A stretch of 64,000 bases of DNA from Amycolatopsis sacchari (GTDB lineage Bacteria > Actinomycetota > Actinomycetes > Mycobacteriales > Pseudonocardiaceae), in NCBI RefSeq assembly GCF_900114035.1, contig NZ_FORP01000018.1, positions 62,001 to 126,000 of the forward strand, given 5' to 3'. Shown piece after piece: positions 54,153 through 61,360 of the stretch. Every line of letters begins with the position of its first letter. The first letter of the stretch is position 1. The notes under the pieces are model-generated. The model ran no database searches. It was not told where the DNA came from and was given only the letters and a program-made list of their open reading frames with translations. A program made the translations under genes and the position numbers.

Positions 54153-54596
54153 TCACGAGTTGCCGTAGAGGCGCTCGGCCTCGATGAACACCGCGCAGCG
54201 GCGTTCGGCGGCCATGACCCTGTCGTACTCCTCCCAGTCGTCGTGGGTGCCGGTCGCCGCGAGGAACACGTCACGGAGCAGGCGCGGCAGGCCGGCGAGG
54301 TCGAAGCCGGGGTCGGGGTCGTCGGGGCCGATCAGGCGGGCCGGGCCCTGCACGGACGCCCACTCCCAGCCGCGGCGGAACACCACCGTGCCCTGGCCCC
54401 GCTCCCGCAGCAGGGTGAGCTTGCGCGTGCCGCCGCGGGCCACGAACCCGGCGCTGATCCGGCCCGTCACCGGATCGGGGAGGATGCCGGCGTTGACCAC
54501 GGAGGCGTGCACGCTGCCGTCGGCCCGCGCGACCGCGATGGTGGCGAGGCCGTGCTCGGCGAACGCGAGTTTGCGCACACGATCCAAGTCGATCAT
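54153..54596 (-). CDS. PPOX-class (pyridoxamine 5'-phosphate oxidase-like) flavin/F420-binding protein
   Basis: 147 residues. Split-barrel fold: HGLATIAVARADGSVHASVVNAGI, FVARGGTRKLTLLRERGQGTVVFRRGWEWASVQGPARLIGPDD, and the C-terminal AAERRCAVFIEAERLYG. Members of this size in actinobacteria bind F420, FMN or haem; which one cannot be told. ATG 54596 has TACCGT 6 nt upstream (54603-54608 on the complement), so leaderless. Divergent from the nitronate monooxygenase. Confidence 0.8.
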   Translation of the reverse strand: MIDLDRVRKLAFAEHGLATIAVARADGSVHASVVNAGILPDPVTGRISAGFVARGGTRKLTLLRERGQGTVVFRRGWEWASVQGPARLIGPDDPDPGFDLAGLPRLLRDVFLAATGTHDDWEEYDRVMAAERRCAVFIEAERLYGNS

Positions 54597-54602
54597 GACG
54601 GC

Positions 54603-54623
54603 ACGGTATCCCGATTCTAGGCT
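54603..54623. promoter_or_regulatory. Divergent leaderless -10 elements
   Basis: Minus strand TACCGT (54608-54603) is 6 nt before ATG 54596. Plus strand TAGGCT (54618-54623) is 6 nt before ATG 54630. The two starts are only 33 bp apart, so the promoters overlap and each -35 must lie over the other gene's -10. Confidence 0.55.
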
Positions 54624-54629
54624 GAGTAC

Positions 54630-55676
54630 ATGTTCGAAGACTTGCGCTTTCCGGTGATCGTCGCGCCGATGGCGGGCGGGCCCACCACTCCGGAACTGGT
54701 GGCGGCGGTGGTCGAGGCGGGCGGCTCCGGCTTCCTCGCCGCGGGGTACCTCAAGGCGGACGCGCTGGCGGAGCGCATCGCGAAGACCCGGGAGCTGACG
54801 CGGGGCACCTTCGGCGTGAACCTGTTCGTGCCCGGCGCGCCGTCCACTGTGGAGCTGGACGGCTACGCGCGGCGGATGGAAGCCGAGGCGCGGCGGTACG
54901 GCACCGAGCCCGGCGAGCCGCGCTGGGATGACGACGACTACCCGGCGAAGCTGGATCTCGTGGTGCGCGAACGGATCCCGTTCGTTTCGTTCACCTTCGG
55001 GCTGCCGTCGCGAGAGGCGGTGGACCGGCTGCACGACGTCGGCAGCCGCGTGATCGCCACCGTCACGAACCCGGACGAGGCGGCGCGGGCGGCCGAGGTG
55101 GGTGCCGATGCCTTGTGCGTCCAGGGTTTCGAGGCCGGCGCGCACCGGGGCCTGCTCACCGACGACCCGGCGCGCCCGGACGGCGGCCCCGCCTACGGCC
55201 TGCTCGCGTTGCTGCGCCTGGCGTCCGCCCGCACCGGGCTGCCGCTGGTCGCGGCGGGTGGCCTGGTCCACGGCGCGGACGTCGCCGCGGTGCTGACCGC
55301 CGGTGCCGTCGCCGCGCAGCTGGGCACCGCGTTCCTGCGGGCCGACGAGGCGGGCACACAGCCGACCCACCGGCGTGCGCTGGCCGAGGACGACCGCGAG
55401 ACAGGGTTCACGCGAGCGTTCAGCGGACGCACGGCGCGCGGCATAGTCAACCGCTTCTTCGCCGAGCACTCGGCGGACGCGCCCGCAGCGTACCCCGAGG
55501 TGCACCACCTGACCCGGCCGGTCCGGGCCGCCGCGGGCAAGTCGGGCGACGCGGAGGGGCTGCACCTGTGGGCAGGGCAGACCTACCCCGTCGCGTCCGA
55601 GGGCCCGGCGGCGGAGATCTTCGCGCGCATCGAGGACGAGGCACGGGCCGCGGTGCGGCGGGTGTGGCTGGACTGA
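54630..55676 (+). CDS. Nitronate monooxygenase family flavoprotein (2-nitropropane dioxygenase-like)
   Basis: 348 residues. TIM-barrel FMN enzyme: FPVIVAPMAGGPTTPELVAAVVEAGGSGFLAAGY at the N-terminus, the FMN phosphate motif VAAGGLVHGADVAAVLTAGAVAAQLGTAFL, and QGFEAGAHRG with the catalytic His region. Detoxifies alkyl nitronates such as 3-nitropropionate, or acts on related carbon acids. Leaderless start at ATG 54630. Confidence 0.88.
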   Translation: MFEDLRFPVIVAPMAGGPTTPELVAAVVEAGGSGFLAAGYLKADALAERIAKTRELTRGTFGVNLFVPGAPSTVELDGYARRMEAEARRYGTEPGEPRWDDDDYPAKLDLVVRERIPFVSFTFGLPSREAVDRLHDVGSRVIATVTNPDEAARAAEVGADALCVQGFEAGAHRGLLTDDPARPDGGPAYGLLALLRLASARTGLPLVAAGGLVHGADVAAVLTAGAVAAQLGTAFLRADEAGTQPTHRRALAEDDRETGFTRAFSGRTARGIVNRFFAEHSADAPAAYPEVHHLTRPVRAAAGKSGDAEGLHLWAGQTYPVASEGPAAEIFARIEDEARAAVRRVWLD

Positions 55677-55680
55677 CGCC

Positions 55681-56655
55681 TCAGCCCGCCGCGGCGACCT
55701 CCGTGGTCTGGACGACCTTCTGCCTGCGGCCCTTGCGCTTGCGCGTGGCGCCCGCGGTGAAGTAGCTCATCAGCTCCGCGACGGCCGACGGGTCGTCGAG
55801 CTGCGGGCAGTGGCCCCAGTCCTCGCGGATGAGCAGGCGGCTGTGCGGTACGAGCGAGTGCAGCCGCCTGCCCGACGCCGCGTCCACCAGCCTGTCCTTG
55901 CCGCACGCGACGACGAGCAGCGGCACCTCGATGGCGTCCAGCCCCTCGTACGCCTCCGCGAGTTCCTCCACCAGCTGACGGGCCTGCTCCAGGCGTGTCT
56001 TCGTGGAGCGGTAGTCCGGGAACAGGTCGGTGAAGCGCCGCACGTGCTCCTTCGCCGCCACGCCGTGGTCGGCGTAGAGCAGGCGCGGCACGACGTACTC
56101 GGCGATGGTCCGGACCAGGAAACCGGGCACCGGCAACGGCAGCGCCGCCCACAGCCGCAGCGGGGTGGTGCCGATCGCGCGCACCAGCCACGAGTCCACG
56201 AAACCCGGTGCGGCGATGGAGATCACGCCCGCGATGGGGTGCCTTCCGGTGGCGGCGGCCCGCAGGCTCATCGTGCCGCCCAGCGAGTTCCCGGCGAGCA
56301 CGACCCTGCCGTGCCTGGTCTGTTCCTTGAGCACGGCGTCGACGAACCGGTCGAGCTGCGGCAGCATCGCGCCGGAGCGCAGCGCCTCGGCGCTGCCGAA
56401 CCCGGGCAGATCGACCGCGACGGCGCAGATGCCCGCGTTGGCCAGCTGCTCGAGCACCGGGCGCCAGGTGTCGGCGCTGTCGCAGTACCCGTGCAACAGG
56501 ACGAGCCGGGGCGCACCCCGGAGCAACCGCTTGGGACCGACTTCGAGCACGCGCGTACGGACGCCGGCATAGGTGCGTTCCCCGACCCGGATCGGCTCCG
56601 GGCCGGTGCGTAGTGACGGCGGCGTCTCCCGCTTTCCCCGCTCCATTGCGGTCAT
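55681..56655 (-). CDS. Alpha/beta fold hydrolase
   Basis: 324 residues. LVLLHGYCDSADTWRPVLEQLANAG (oxyanion), AVDLPGFGSAEAL, nucleophile elbow VLAGNSLGGTMSLRAAA, acid in VVACGKDRLVDAASGRRL and His in EDWGHCPQLDDP. The C-terminus ends in a basic stretch (TRKRKGRRQKV). Likely cytosolic; substrate unknown. ATG 56655 has TAATCT 6 nt upstream; ATG 56646 (MERGK) is an alternative. Confidence 0.85.
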   Translation of the reverse strand: MTAMERGKRETPPSLRTGPEPIRVGERTYAGVRTRVLEVGPKRLLRGAPRLVLLHGYCDSADTWRPVLEQLANAGICAVAVDLPGFGSAEALRSGAMLPQLDRFVDAVLKEQTRHGRVVLAGNSLGGTMSLRAAATGRHPIAGVISIAAPGFVDSWLVRAIGTTPLRLWAALPLPVPGFLVRTIAEYVVPRLLYADHGVAAKEHVRRFTDLFPDYRSTKTRLEQARQLVEELAEAYEGLDAIEVPLLVVACGKDRLVDAASGRRLHSLVPHSRLLIREDWGHCPQLDDPSAVAELMSYFTAGATRKRKGRRQKVVQTTEVAAAG

Positions 56656-56661
56656 ATACCC

Positions 56662-56688
56662 AGATTAGCGAGAAAGACTCGCTTTCTC
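56662..56688 (-). promoter_or_regulatory. Leaderless -10 (TAATCT) with adjacent inverted repeat
   Basis: TAATCT on the minus strand (56667-56662) ends 6 nt before the hydrolase ATG. Just upstream, GAGAAAG-ACTCG-CTTTCTC (56670-56688) is an exact 7-bp inverted repeat over the spacer/-35 region, a possible repressor site. No regulator gene is adjacent. Confidence 0.5.
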
Positions 56689-56768
56689 CGGGTCAGTGCT
56701 CGGTCACGAAGCGGTGTCGGGGTGGTGTCGGAGTGTGTCTGCGCAGCTCAGCGGCCGAATCGGGCGTG

Positions 56769-57734
56769 TTAACGAGTGAAAACGATTTTGCCGGCGGTGT
56801 CCCCTTCGAGCATCGCGCGGAAGCCCTGCTCCGCGTCGGTCAGGGGGAGCTCGGTGCCGATCTGCGGCTTGATCCCGGCCAGGTCGACGTACTCCAGCAG
56901 GTTCTGCAGCTCGTCGCGGGTGCCCATGGTGGACCCGACGACCCGCAGCTGCAGGAAGAACACCCGCTGCAGGTCGGCGCTGGGGTCGGGGCCGCTGGTC
57001 GAGCCGGACACCACGACGACGCCACCCGGCTTCAGCGACTTCAGCGAGTGGCCCCAGGTCGCCTTGCCGACGGTCTCGAACACCGCGTCCACGCGCTCGG
57101 GCAGCCGCGCACCGCTCTCGAAGGTCGCGTGCGCACCCAGCCGCTCGGCCAGCGCCCGCTTCTCCTCGGTCCGCCCGGTCACCCAGACGCGCATCCCGGC
57201 GGCGCGGCCCAGCTGCACCAGCGCGGTCGACACGCCGCCCGACGCGCCCTGCACGAGCATGGTCTGCCCGGGGCGCAGCCCCGACTTGACGAACAGCATC
57301 CGGTACGCCGTCAGCCACGCGGTGCCCATGATCGCGGCCTCGGAGAACGACATGTTCTTCGGCTTCGGCACGGCGTTGCGGGCGGGCACGACCACGTAGT
57401 CGGCGAAGGTGCCCTGGTACTTCTCCGTGAGGAGGGTGCGCTTCGGGTCGAGGGTGTCGTCGCCCTGCCAGCCGGGCGCGTTGACGACCGAGTGCAGCAC
57501 CACCTCGGTGCCGTCGTCCAGCACGCCGGCGCCGTCGCAGCCGACGATCATCGGGAACTGCTCGGCCTTGATGCCCACGCCGCGCAACGTCCAGATGTCG
57601 TGCATGTTCAGGCTCGCGGCCCGCACCGCGACCCTGACCCAGCCCTCGGGCACCTCGGGCTCGGGCCGCTCGCCCACGACGAGTGCGTCCAGCGGGTTGT
57701 CGTAGTTGGCTTCGTTGGCATACACGGCGAACAT
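56769..57734 (-). CDS. Zinc-type alcohol dehydrogenase/quinone oxidoreductase-like MDR protein
   Basis: 321 residues. MDR superfamily: LNMHDIWTLRGVG, FPMIVGCDGAGVLDDG, the nucleotide motif MLVQGASGGVSTALVQLGRAAG, then VWVTGRTEEKRALAERLGAHATF and GKATWGHSLKSLKPGGVVVVSGSTSG. Both the structural Cys cluster and a clear catalytic Cys-His pair are missing, so it is probably a zinc-free NADPH oxidoreductase. ATG 57734 has TAGTTT 6 nt upstream. Confidence 0.85.
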   Translation of the reverse strand: MFAVYANEANYDNPLDALVVGERPEPEVPEGWVRVAVRAASLNMHDIWTLRGVGIKAEQFPMIVGCDGAGVLDDGTEVVLHSVVNAPGWQGDDTLDPKRTLLTEKYQGTFADYVVVPARNAVPKPKNMSFSEAAIMGTAWLTAYRMLFVKSGLRPGQTMLVQGASGGVSTALVQLGRAAGMRVWVTGRTEEKRALAERLGAHATFESGARLPERVDAVFETVGKATWGHSLKSLKPGGVVVVSGSTSGPDPSADLQRVFFLQLRVVGSTMGTRDELQNLLEYVDLAGIKPQIGTELPLTDAEQGFRAMLEGDTAGKIVFTR

Positions 57735-57740
57735 GGGTGC

Positions 57741-57770
57741 AAACTACCGCGCCGGCACCCCGCGTAGGCT
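57741..57770. promoter_or_regulatory. Divergent leaderless -10 elements
   Basis: Minus strand TAGTTT (57746-57741) is 6 nt before the MDR ATG at 57734. Plus strand TAGGCT (57765-57770) is 6 nt before GTG 57777 of the small membrane protein; a GTG at 57771 touches the hexamer and is therefore less likely. Confidence 0.55.
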
Positions 57771-57776
57771 GTGACC

Positions 57777-57977
57777 GTGTTCGCAGGACTGGCAGGCTGG
57801 TGGGACAACGCCGAGCTGTGGCTCGCGCAGTTGTGGTTCCCGTTGCAGTTCCTGCTGGTCATCGCCGTGCTCGGGCCGCTGTGCCTCGGCGCGGCCTGGC
57901 TGATCGACCGGATCGTGGACCGCGTGGCGGCGTGGCTGCGGCCCTCCAGGGACGAGGACTGCGAACCCCGCGCCTGA
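57777..57977 (+). CDS. Small membrane protein of unknown function
   Basis: 66 residues: MFAGLAGWWDNAELWLAQLW, then a hydrophobic helix at about 21-44 (FPLQFLLVIAVLGPLCLGAAWLI), an amphipathic basic segment DRIVDRVAAWLRPSRDED and CEPRA. One helix with an N-terminal amphipathic part. I do not recognise the family. Its own leaderless promoter and normal codon use support a real gene. It lies 52 nt before the RNase gene. Confidence 0.6.
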   Translation: MFAGLAGWWDNAELWLAQLWFPLQFLLVIAVLGPLCLGAAWLIDRIVDRVAAWLRPSRDEDCEPRA

Positions 57978-58016
57978 GGTTGCGGCACCACTCCGCGACC
58001 CGGGTCAAGCCGTCAT

Positions 58017-58022
58017 TAGAGT
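58017..58022 (+). promoter_or_regulatory. -10 element (TAGAGT) of RNase gene, leaderless
   Basis: TAGAGT is 7 nt before GTG 58030. A GTG at 58021 overlaps it and is therefore unlikely to be the start. Confidence 0.5.
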
Positions 58023-58029
58023 GGCGCGG

Positions 58030-58416
58030 GTGTCTAGCAGAAGGCGGATCACGGTCGCGCTGGTCGGGCTGCTCGTGCTCGTCCTGGGTGGCTGGCTGAT
58101 CAGGGATCTCGGCAGCGATACCGGGCCGGGAACGTCCACGACGGCGTTGTCCGCACTGCCGCCCGAGGCCGCGCAGACGTGGCGGCTCATCCAGCGCGGC
58201 GGGCCCTTCCCGTACCCCCGCAACGACGGCGTGGTGTTCGAGAACCGGGAGAAACGCCTGCCGCAGCACCAGAGCGGTTACTACCATGAGTACACGGTGC
58301 CGACGCCGGGCAGCGCGGACCGGGGCCCAAGACGCCTGATCACCGGCGGGTCGCACGAGCTGTACTACACCGGTGATCATTACGCGTCCTTCGTCGTCGT
58401 CGATCCCTCGAAATAG
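58030..58416 (+). CDS. Exported or membrane-tethered guanyl-specific ribonuclease (RNase Sa family)
   Basis: 128 residues. Residues 1-6 are basic, 7-24 hydrophobic (ITVALVGLLVLVLGGWLI), then a Gly/Thr/Ser linker and the nuclease from about 40. LSALPPEAAQTWRLI, GPFPYPRNDGVVFENRE, GYYHEYTVPTPG and YYTGDHYASF match Streptomyces RNase Sa closely; Glu87, Arg102 and His117 are the catalytic residues. Unlike RNase Sa it has no cysteines, so the single disulfide is absent. No clear AXA cleavage site is visible, so it may stay anchored. The barstar gene starts 6 nt after the stop. Confidence 0.9.
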   Translation: MSSRRRITVALVGLLVLVLGGWLIRDLGSDTGPGTSTTALSALPPEAAQTWRLIQRGGPFPYPRNDGVVFENREKRLPQHQSGYYHEYTVPTPGSADRGPRRLITGGSHELYYTGDHYASFVVVDPSK

Positions 58417-58422
58417 AAGGCC

Positions 58423-58785
58423 ATGGAGCACCTCAGCATCAAGACCATCACCGACCGCGCGCGGGCGCGGGGCGCCTACCTGCACGCGATGGCGGGCCAC
58501 CCGGCGGACAAGCTGTCCACACTGGACGCGATCGCCGAGGCGCTGTCGTTCCCGGACTGGTTCGGCCGCAACCTCGACGCCCTGTACGACTGCCTCACCG
58601 ACCTGTCCTGGCTGCCCAGCGGAGAGCACGTGCTCGTGTGGAGCGGTTCGGACGCCCTCAAGCAGGCCGACCCGCGCGGGTACCTGGCGATCCGCAGCGT
58701 GCTGTCGGACGCCGAACGGGCCCTGGCCCCGGCCGGCGGACGGCCCGACAGCCGCCGCCTCACCCTCGCCCTCGCCGACGACTGA
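58423..58785 (+). CDS. Barstar family ribonuclease inhibitor
   Basis: 120 residues. Barstar fold: LSTLDAIAEALSFPDWFGRNLDALYDCLTDLSWL contains the inhibitory helix and loop with the D-W-FGRNLDAL-D signature; C-terminal RRLTLALADD. Cytosolic. It should neutralise the upstream RNase before export. ATG is 6 nt after the RNase stop, with GAAGG as a weak ribosome site inside the gap. Confidence 0.92.
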   Translation: MEHLSIKTITDRARARGAYLHAMAGHPADKLSTLDAIAEALSFPDWFGRNLDALYDCLTDLSWLPSGEHVLVWSGSDALKQADPRGYLAIRSVLSDAERALAPAGGRPDSRRLTLALADD

Positions 58786-58818
58786 AAACCAGGGCAGGCG
58801 CCACAAAATTTACTGTAG

Positions 58819-58847
58819 TTGATTTGCGCAGCGGATTGACTTAGAGT
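58819..58847 (+). promoter_or_regulatory. SigA-type promoter upstream of MFS gene
   Basis: TTGATT (58819-58824), a 17-nt spacer and TAGAGT (58842-58847) form a good -35/-10 pair in a locally A/T-rich patch. Transcription would begin near 58854, leaving a leader of about 150 nt before GTG 59008. Confidence 0.6.
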
Positions 58848-59007
58848 CGGCAATCAAATTCACCCAGAACACCAGTCTGCCCGAAGCGGGATTCGTCCTG
58901 GCGGAGTTCGGATCCGTTTTGTCCTGCTGAGGCACCGGACTTCGACGCAGCCGGCCTTCGGTGGAAGAAGAAGCGCAGGCACGGCACTTCTGAGGTGGAG
59001 GAATCTC

Positions 59008-60465
59008 GTGGGGACTCGCGGAGCGGGTAATTCATTCTCCCTTTCGGAGTGGACGGGCATCGCGGCGGTGACGCTGCTCTGCGCCATCGGCTTCATGGAC
59101 ATGATCGACGCCGTCATCGTCAACGTGGCGATGCCGGCGATCCAGCACCGGTTCGGCCTCCCGCAGCAGAGCCTGCAGTGGGTGGTGTCCGGCTACCTGC
59201 TGACCTACGGCGGCGGGATGCTCCTGGGCGGGCGCGCGGCAGACCTGGTGGGGCGACGGCCGGTCCTGGTGGTCGGCGTGACCGTGTTCGCCGCCGCGTC
59301 CCTGATCGGCGGGCTCGCCCCCACCCCGGGGGTGCTCATCGGTGCCCGGGTCGTGCAGGGGGCCGGGGCGGCGGCGATGATGCCCGCGGCGTTGTCGCTG
59401 GTCATGACCAGTTTCGGGACCGACCGGGTGCGGGCGGTCGGGATCTGGAGCGGCACCCTCGGCCTGGCCACGACGGCCGGGGTCCTGCTCGGTGGTGTCC
59501 TGACCGAGGTGTTCGGGTGGCGCTCGGTGCTGCTGATCAACCCGATCGTCTGCGTGGTGATCCTCGCCGGCGTCTTCCGGTTGCTGCCCGACGATCGGCG
59601 CCGCGCGACGTGGCGGACCGTCGACGTCGCCGGTGCCGTCTCCAGCACGGGGGGACTGGGGCTGCTGATCTGGGCCGTGGTCGAGGCGCCCCACGCGGGC
59701 TGGGGGGCGCTGAGCACGGTTGTCCGCCTGGCGGGCGCGGCGGTTCTCCTGGTCGTGTTCGTGTGGAACGAACGCCGTTGCGAACGGCGCGGCGGGAAGC
59801 CGCTGGTCCCGTTGTCCATCGTCCGGGTCCGGGGGCTCGTCGCCGCCAACGCGACCCAGGCCGTGGCGATCGGGGGCCTGTACGGCATGTTCTTCTTCGT
59901 CACCTTGTACATGCAGAACGTGCTGGGATACTCGGCGCTGCAAACGGGCCTCGCGTATTTGCCCGCCACGTCGGGCGTCGTACTCGGAGCCGGGGTCGCG
60001 ACCAAATTCCTGATCCCGTGGGCCGGAACCCTTCCCGTGATCGTGGGTGGTTTGGTGGTCGCCGCGGGCGGTGTGTGGTGGCTGTCCCTCCTGCCGGTGC
60101 ACGGGAGCTACCCCAGCGACATCCTCCCGGGCCTGCTCGGGTTTTCGCTGGGGCTGGGGCTCGTTTTCGTGGCCGTGATGAACGCGGCCACGGCGGAGGT
60201 CACGCCCGAACGTTCAGGACTTGCGTCGGCGTTGGTGCAGATCTCCACGCAGGTGGGCGGCGCGATCGGGATCGCGGTGCTGATCGCCTTCGCCGCGGCG
60301 CACACGACCGGTCTGCTCGCCGCCGGGGTGCCGGTGTCCGGTGCGCTGACGGGCGGATTTCGTCTCGCCCTGCGGGTGAGCAGCATCGCCGTTCTCGTCG
60401 CGGCGGTCCTGGGCCTGCGCACCGTCAACACCCGCGACACCACTTCCGGCATGATGGGCGGATGA
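59008..60465 (+). CDS. MFS transporter, DHA2 family (EmrB/QacA-type drug exporter)
   Basis: 485 residues, about 14 helices. LLCAIGFMDMIDAVIVNVAMPAIQHRFGLPQQSLQWVVSGYLLTYGGGMLLGGRAADLVGRRPVLVVG carries motif D1 and motif A; VQGAGAAAMMPAALSLVMTSF and TLGLATTAGVLLGGVLTEVFGWRSVLLINPIV are motif B and C regions. Proton-coupled drug efflux by family. GTG 59008 follows GGTGGAGGAAT. No regulator is adjacent, and the long leader may carry control elements, though I recognise none. Confidence 0.9.
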   Translation: MGTRGAGNSFSLSEWTGIAAVTLLCAIGFMDMIDAVIVNVAMPAIQHRFGLPQQSLQWVVSGYLLTYGGGMLLGGRAADLVGRRPVLVVGVTVFAAASLIGGLAPTPGVLIGARVVQGAGAAAMMPAALSLVMTSFGTDRVRAVGIWSGTLGLATTAGVLLGGVLTEVFGWRSVLLINPIVCVVILAGVFRLLPDDRRRATWRTVDVAGAVSSTGGLGLLIWAVVEAPHAGWGALSTVVRLAGAAVLLVVFVWNERRCERRGGKPLVPLSIVRVRGLVAANATQAVAIGGLYGMFFFVTLYMQNVLGYSALQTGLAYLPATSGVVLGAGVATKFLIPWAGTLPVIVGGLVVAAGGVWWLSLLPVHGSYPSDILPGLLGFSLGLGLVFVAVMNAATAEVTPERSGLASALVQISTQVGGAIGIAVLIAFAAAHTTGLLAAGVPVSGALTGGFRLALRVSSIAVLVAAVLGLRTVNTRDTTSGMMGG

Positions 60466-60532
60466 CAGCTGAGGACGGGAGAGCGGGCGCCGCTCCACGC
60501 CTCGCCCGCTTCGGCTGAGAGGACGTGAACCG

Positions 60533-61345
60533 ATGGCTGCACACGAAGTTCCTGCCGGGCCGTCGCGGACCCGGGCATCCGCGGCCGGGGTGTACGACTG
60601 GTGCCTGGGCGGCAGGCACCACCTGGACTGCGACGCCGAGGCGGGAATCGAGGCGCTGCGGCGGCTCCCCACGGCGACGCTGACCGCACGCTACAACCGG
60701 GAGTTCCTGCGGCGGGTCGTGCGGTGGATGGTCGAGCAGGGGATCCGCCAGTTCCTCGACCTGGGCTCGGGCTATCCGACCGTCGGGAACGTGCACGAGA
60801 TCGCCCAGGACCACGCGCGCGACGCCCGTGTCGTCTACGTCGACCTCGACCCGGACACCGTCGCGGTCAGCACCCGCCTGCTCGCGGACAACCCGCACGC
60901 CGTGTGCATACAGGGTGACGTGTGCGACCCGGACGCCGTCCTGCGGCACGAGGAGGTGCGGCGCCTGCTGGACTTCTCCCAGCCGGCGGGGCTGCTGATG
61001 ATCTCGGTGCTGCCGTTCGTGCCCGGCGACGCCGGGCCGGTGGTCCGCCACTACAAGTCGGCCCTGGCGCCGGGCAGCTACCTGGCGATCAGCCACGTGA
61101 CCCCGCCCGAGGACGACCGGGCGCGGGAGCAGCAGGCCGCACTCGCCGCCTCCTACAACAAGACCGTGGAGACGCCCGCCCGGCTGCGCACGCGGGAGGA
61201 GATCCTCGCACTGTTCGCCCGCACCGAGCTCGTGCCGCCCGGGCTGGGGCGCGCCACGGACTGGCGCCCGGCGCCGGGTCACCGCACCGAACGCGACGAT
61301 CAGGCCGCCGCGGTCCTGCTCGGCGGCGTGGCCCGCATCCCCTGA
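60533..61345 (+). CDS. SAM-dependent methyltransferase of the DUF574 (Methyltransf_19) family
   Basis: 270 residues. Actinobacteria-specific methyltransferase family: SAAGVYDWCLGGRHHLDCDAEAG at the N-terminus, REFLRRVVRWMVEQGIRQFLDLGSGYPTVGNVHEIAQ (SAM motif), VVYVDLDPDTVAVS, and LLMISVLPFVPGDAGPVVRHYKSALAPGSYLAISHVTPPED. The substrate of the family is not known to me. Often found near XRE regulators; here it is convergent with the XRE/ImmA/MAB_1171c operon, with 15 bp between stops. Confidence 0.9.
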   Translation: MAAHEVPAGPSRTRASAAGVYDWCLGGRHHLDCDAEAGIEALRRLPTATLTARYNREFLRRVVRWMVEQGIRQFLDLGSGYPTVGNVHEIAQDHARDARVVYVDLDPDTVAVSTRLLADNPHAVCIQGDVCDPDAVLRHEEVRRLLDFSQPAGLLMISVLPFVPGDAGPVVRHYKSALAPGSYLAISHVTPPEDDRAREQQAALAASYNKTVETPARLRTREEILALFARTELVPPGLGRATDWRPAPGHRTERDDQAAAVLLGGVARIP

Positions 61346-61360
61346 CAGGCCAGGGCGCCC

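Noticed and set aside
54153-55565. Long leftward frame through the nitronate monooxygenase
   Set aside because: Only its last 147 codons (54153-54596) have PPOX similarity and a promoter; the rest is antisense shadow.
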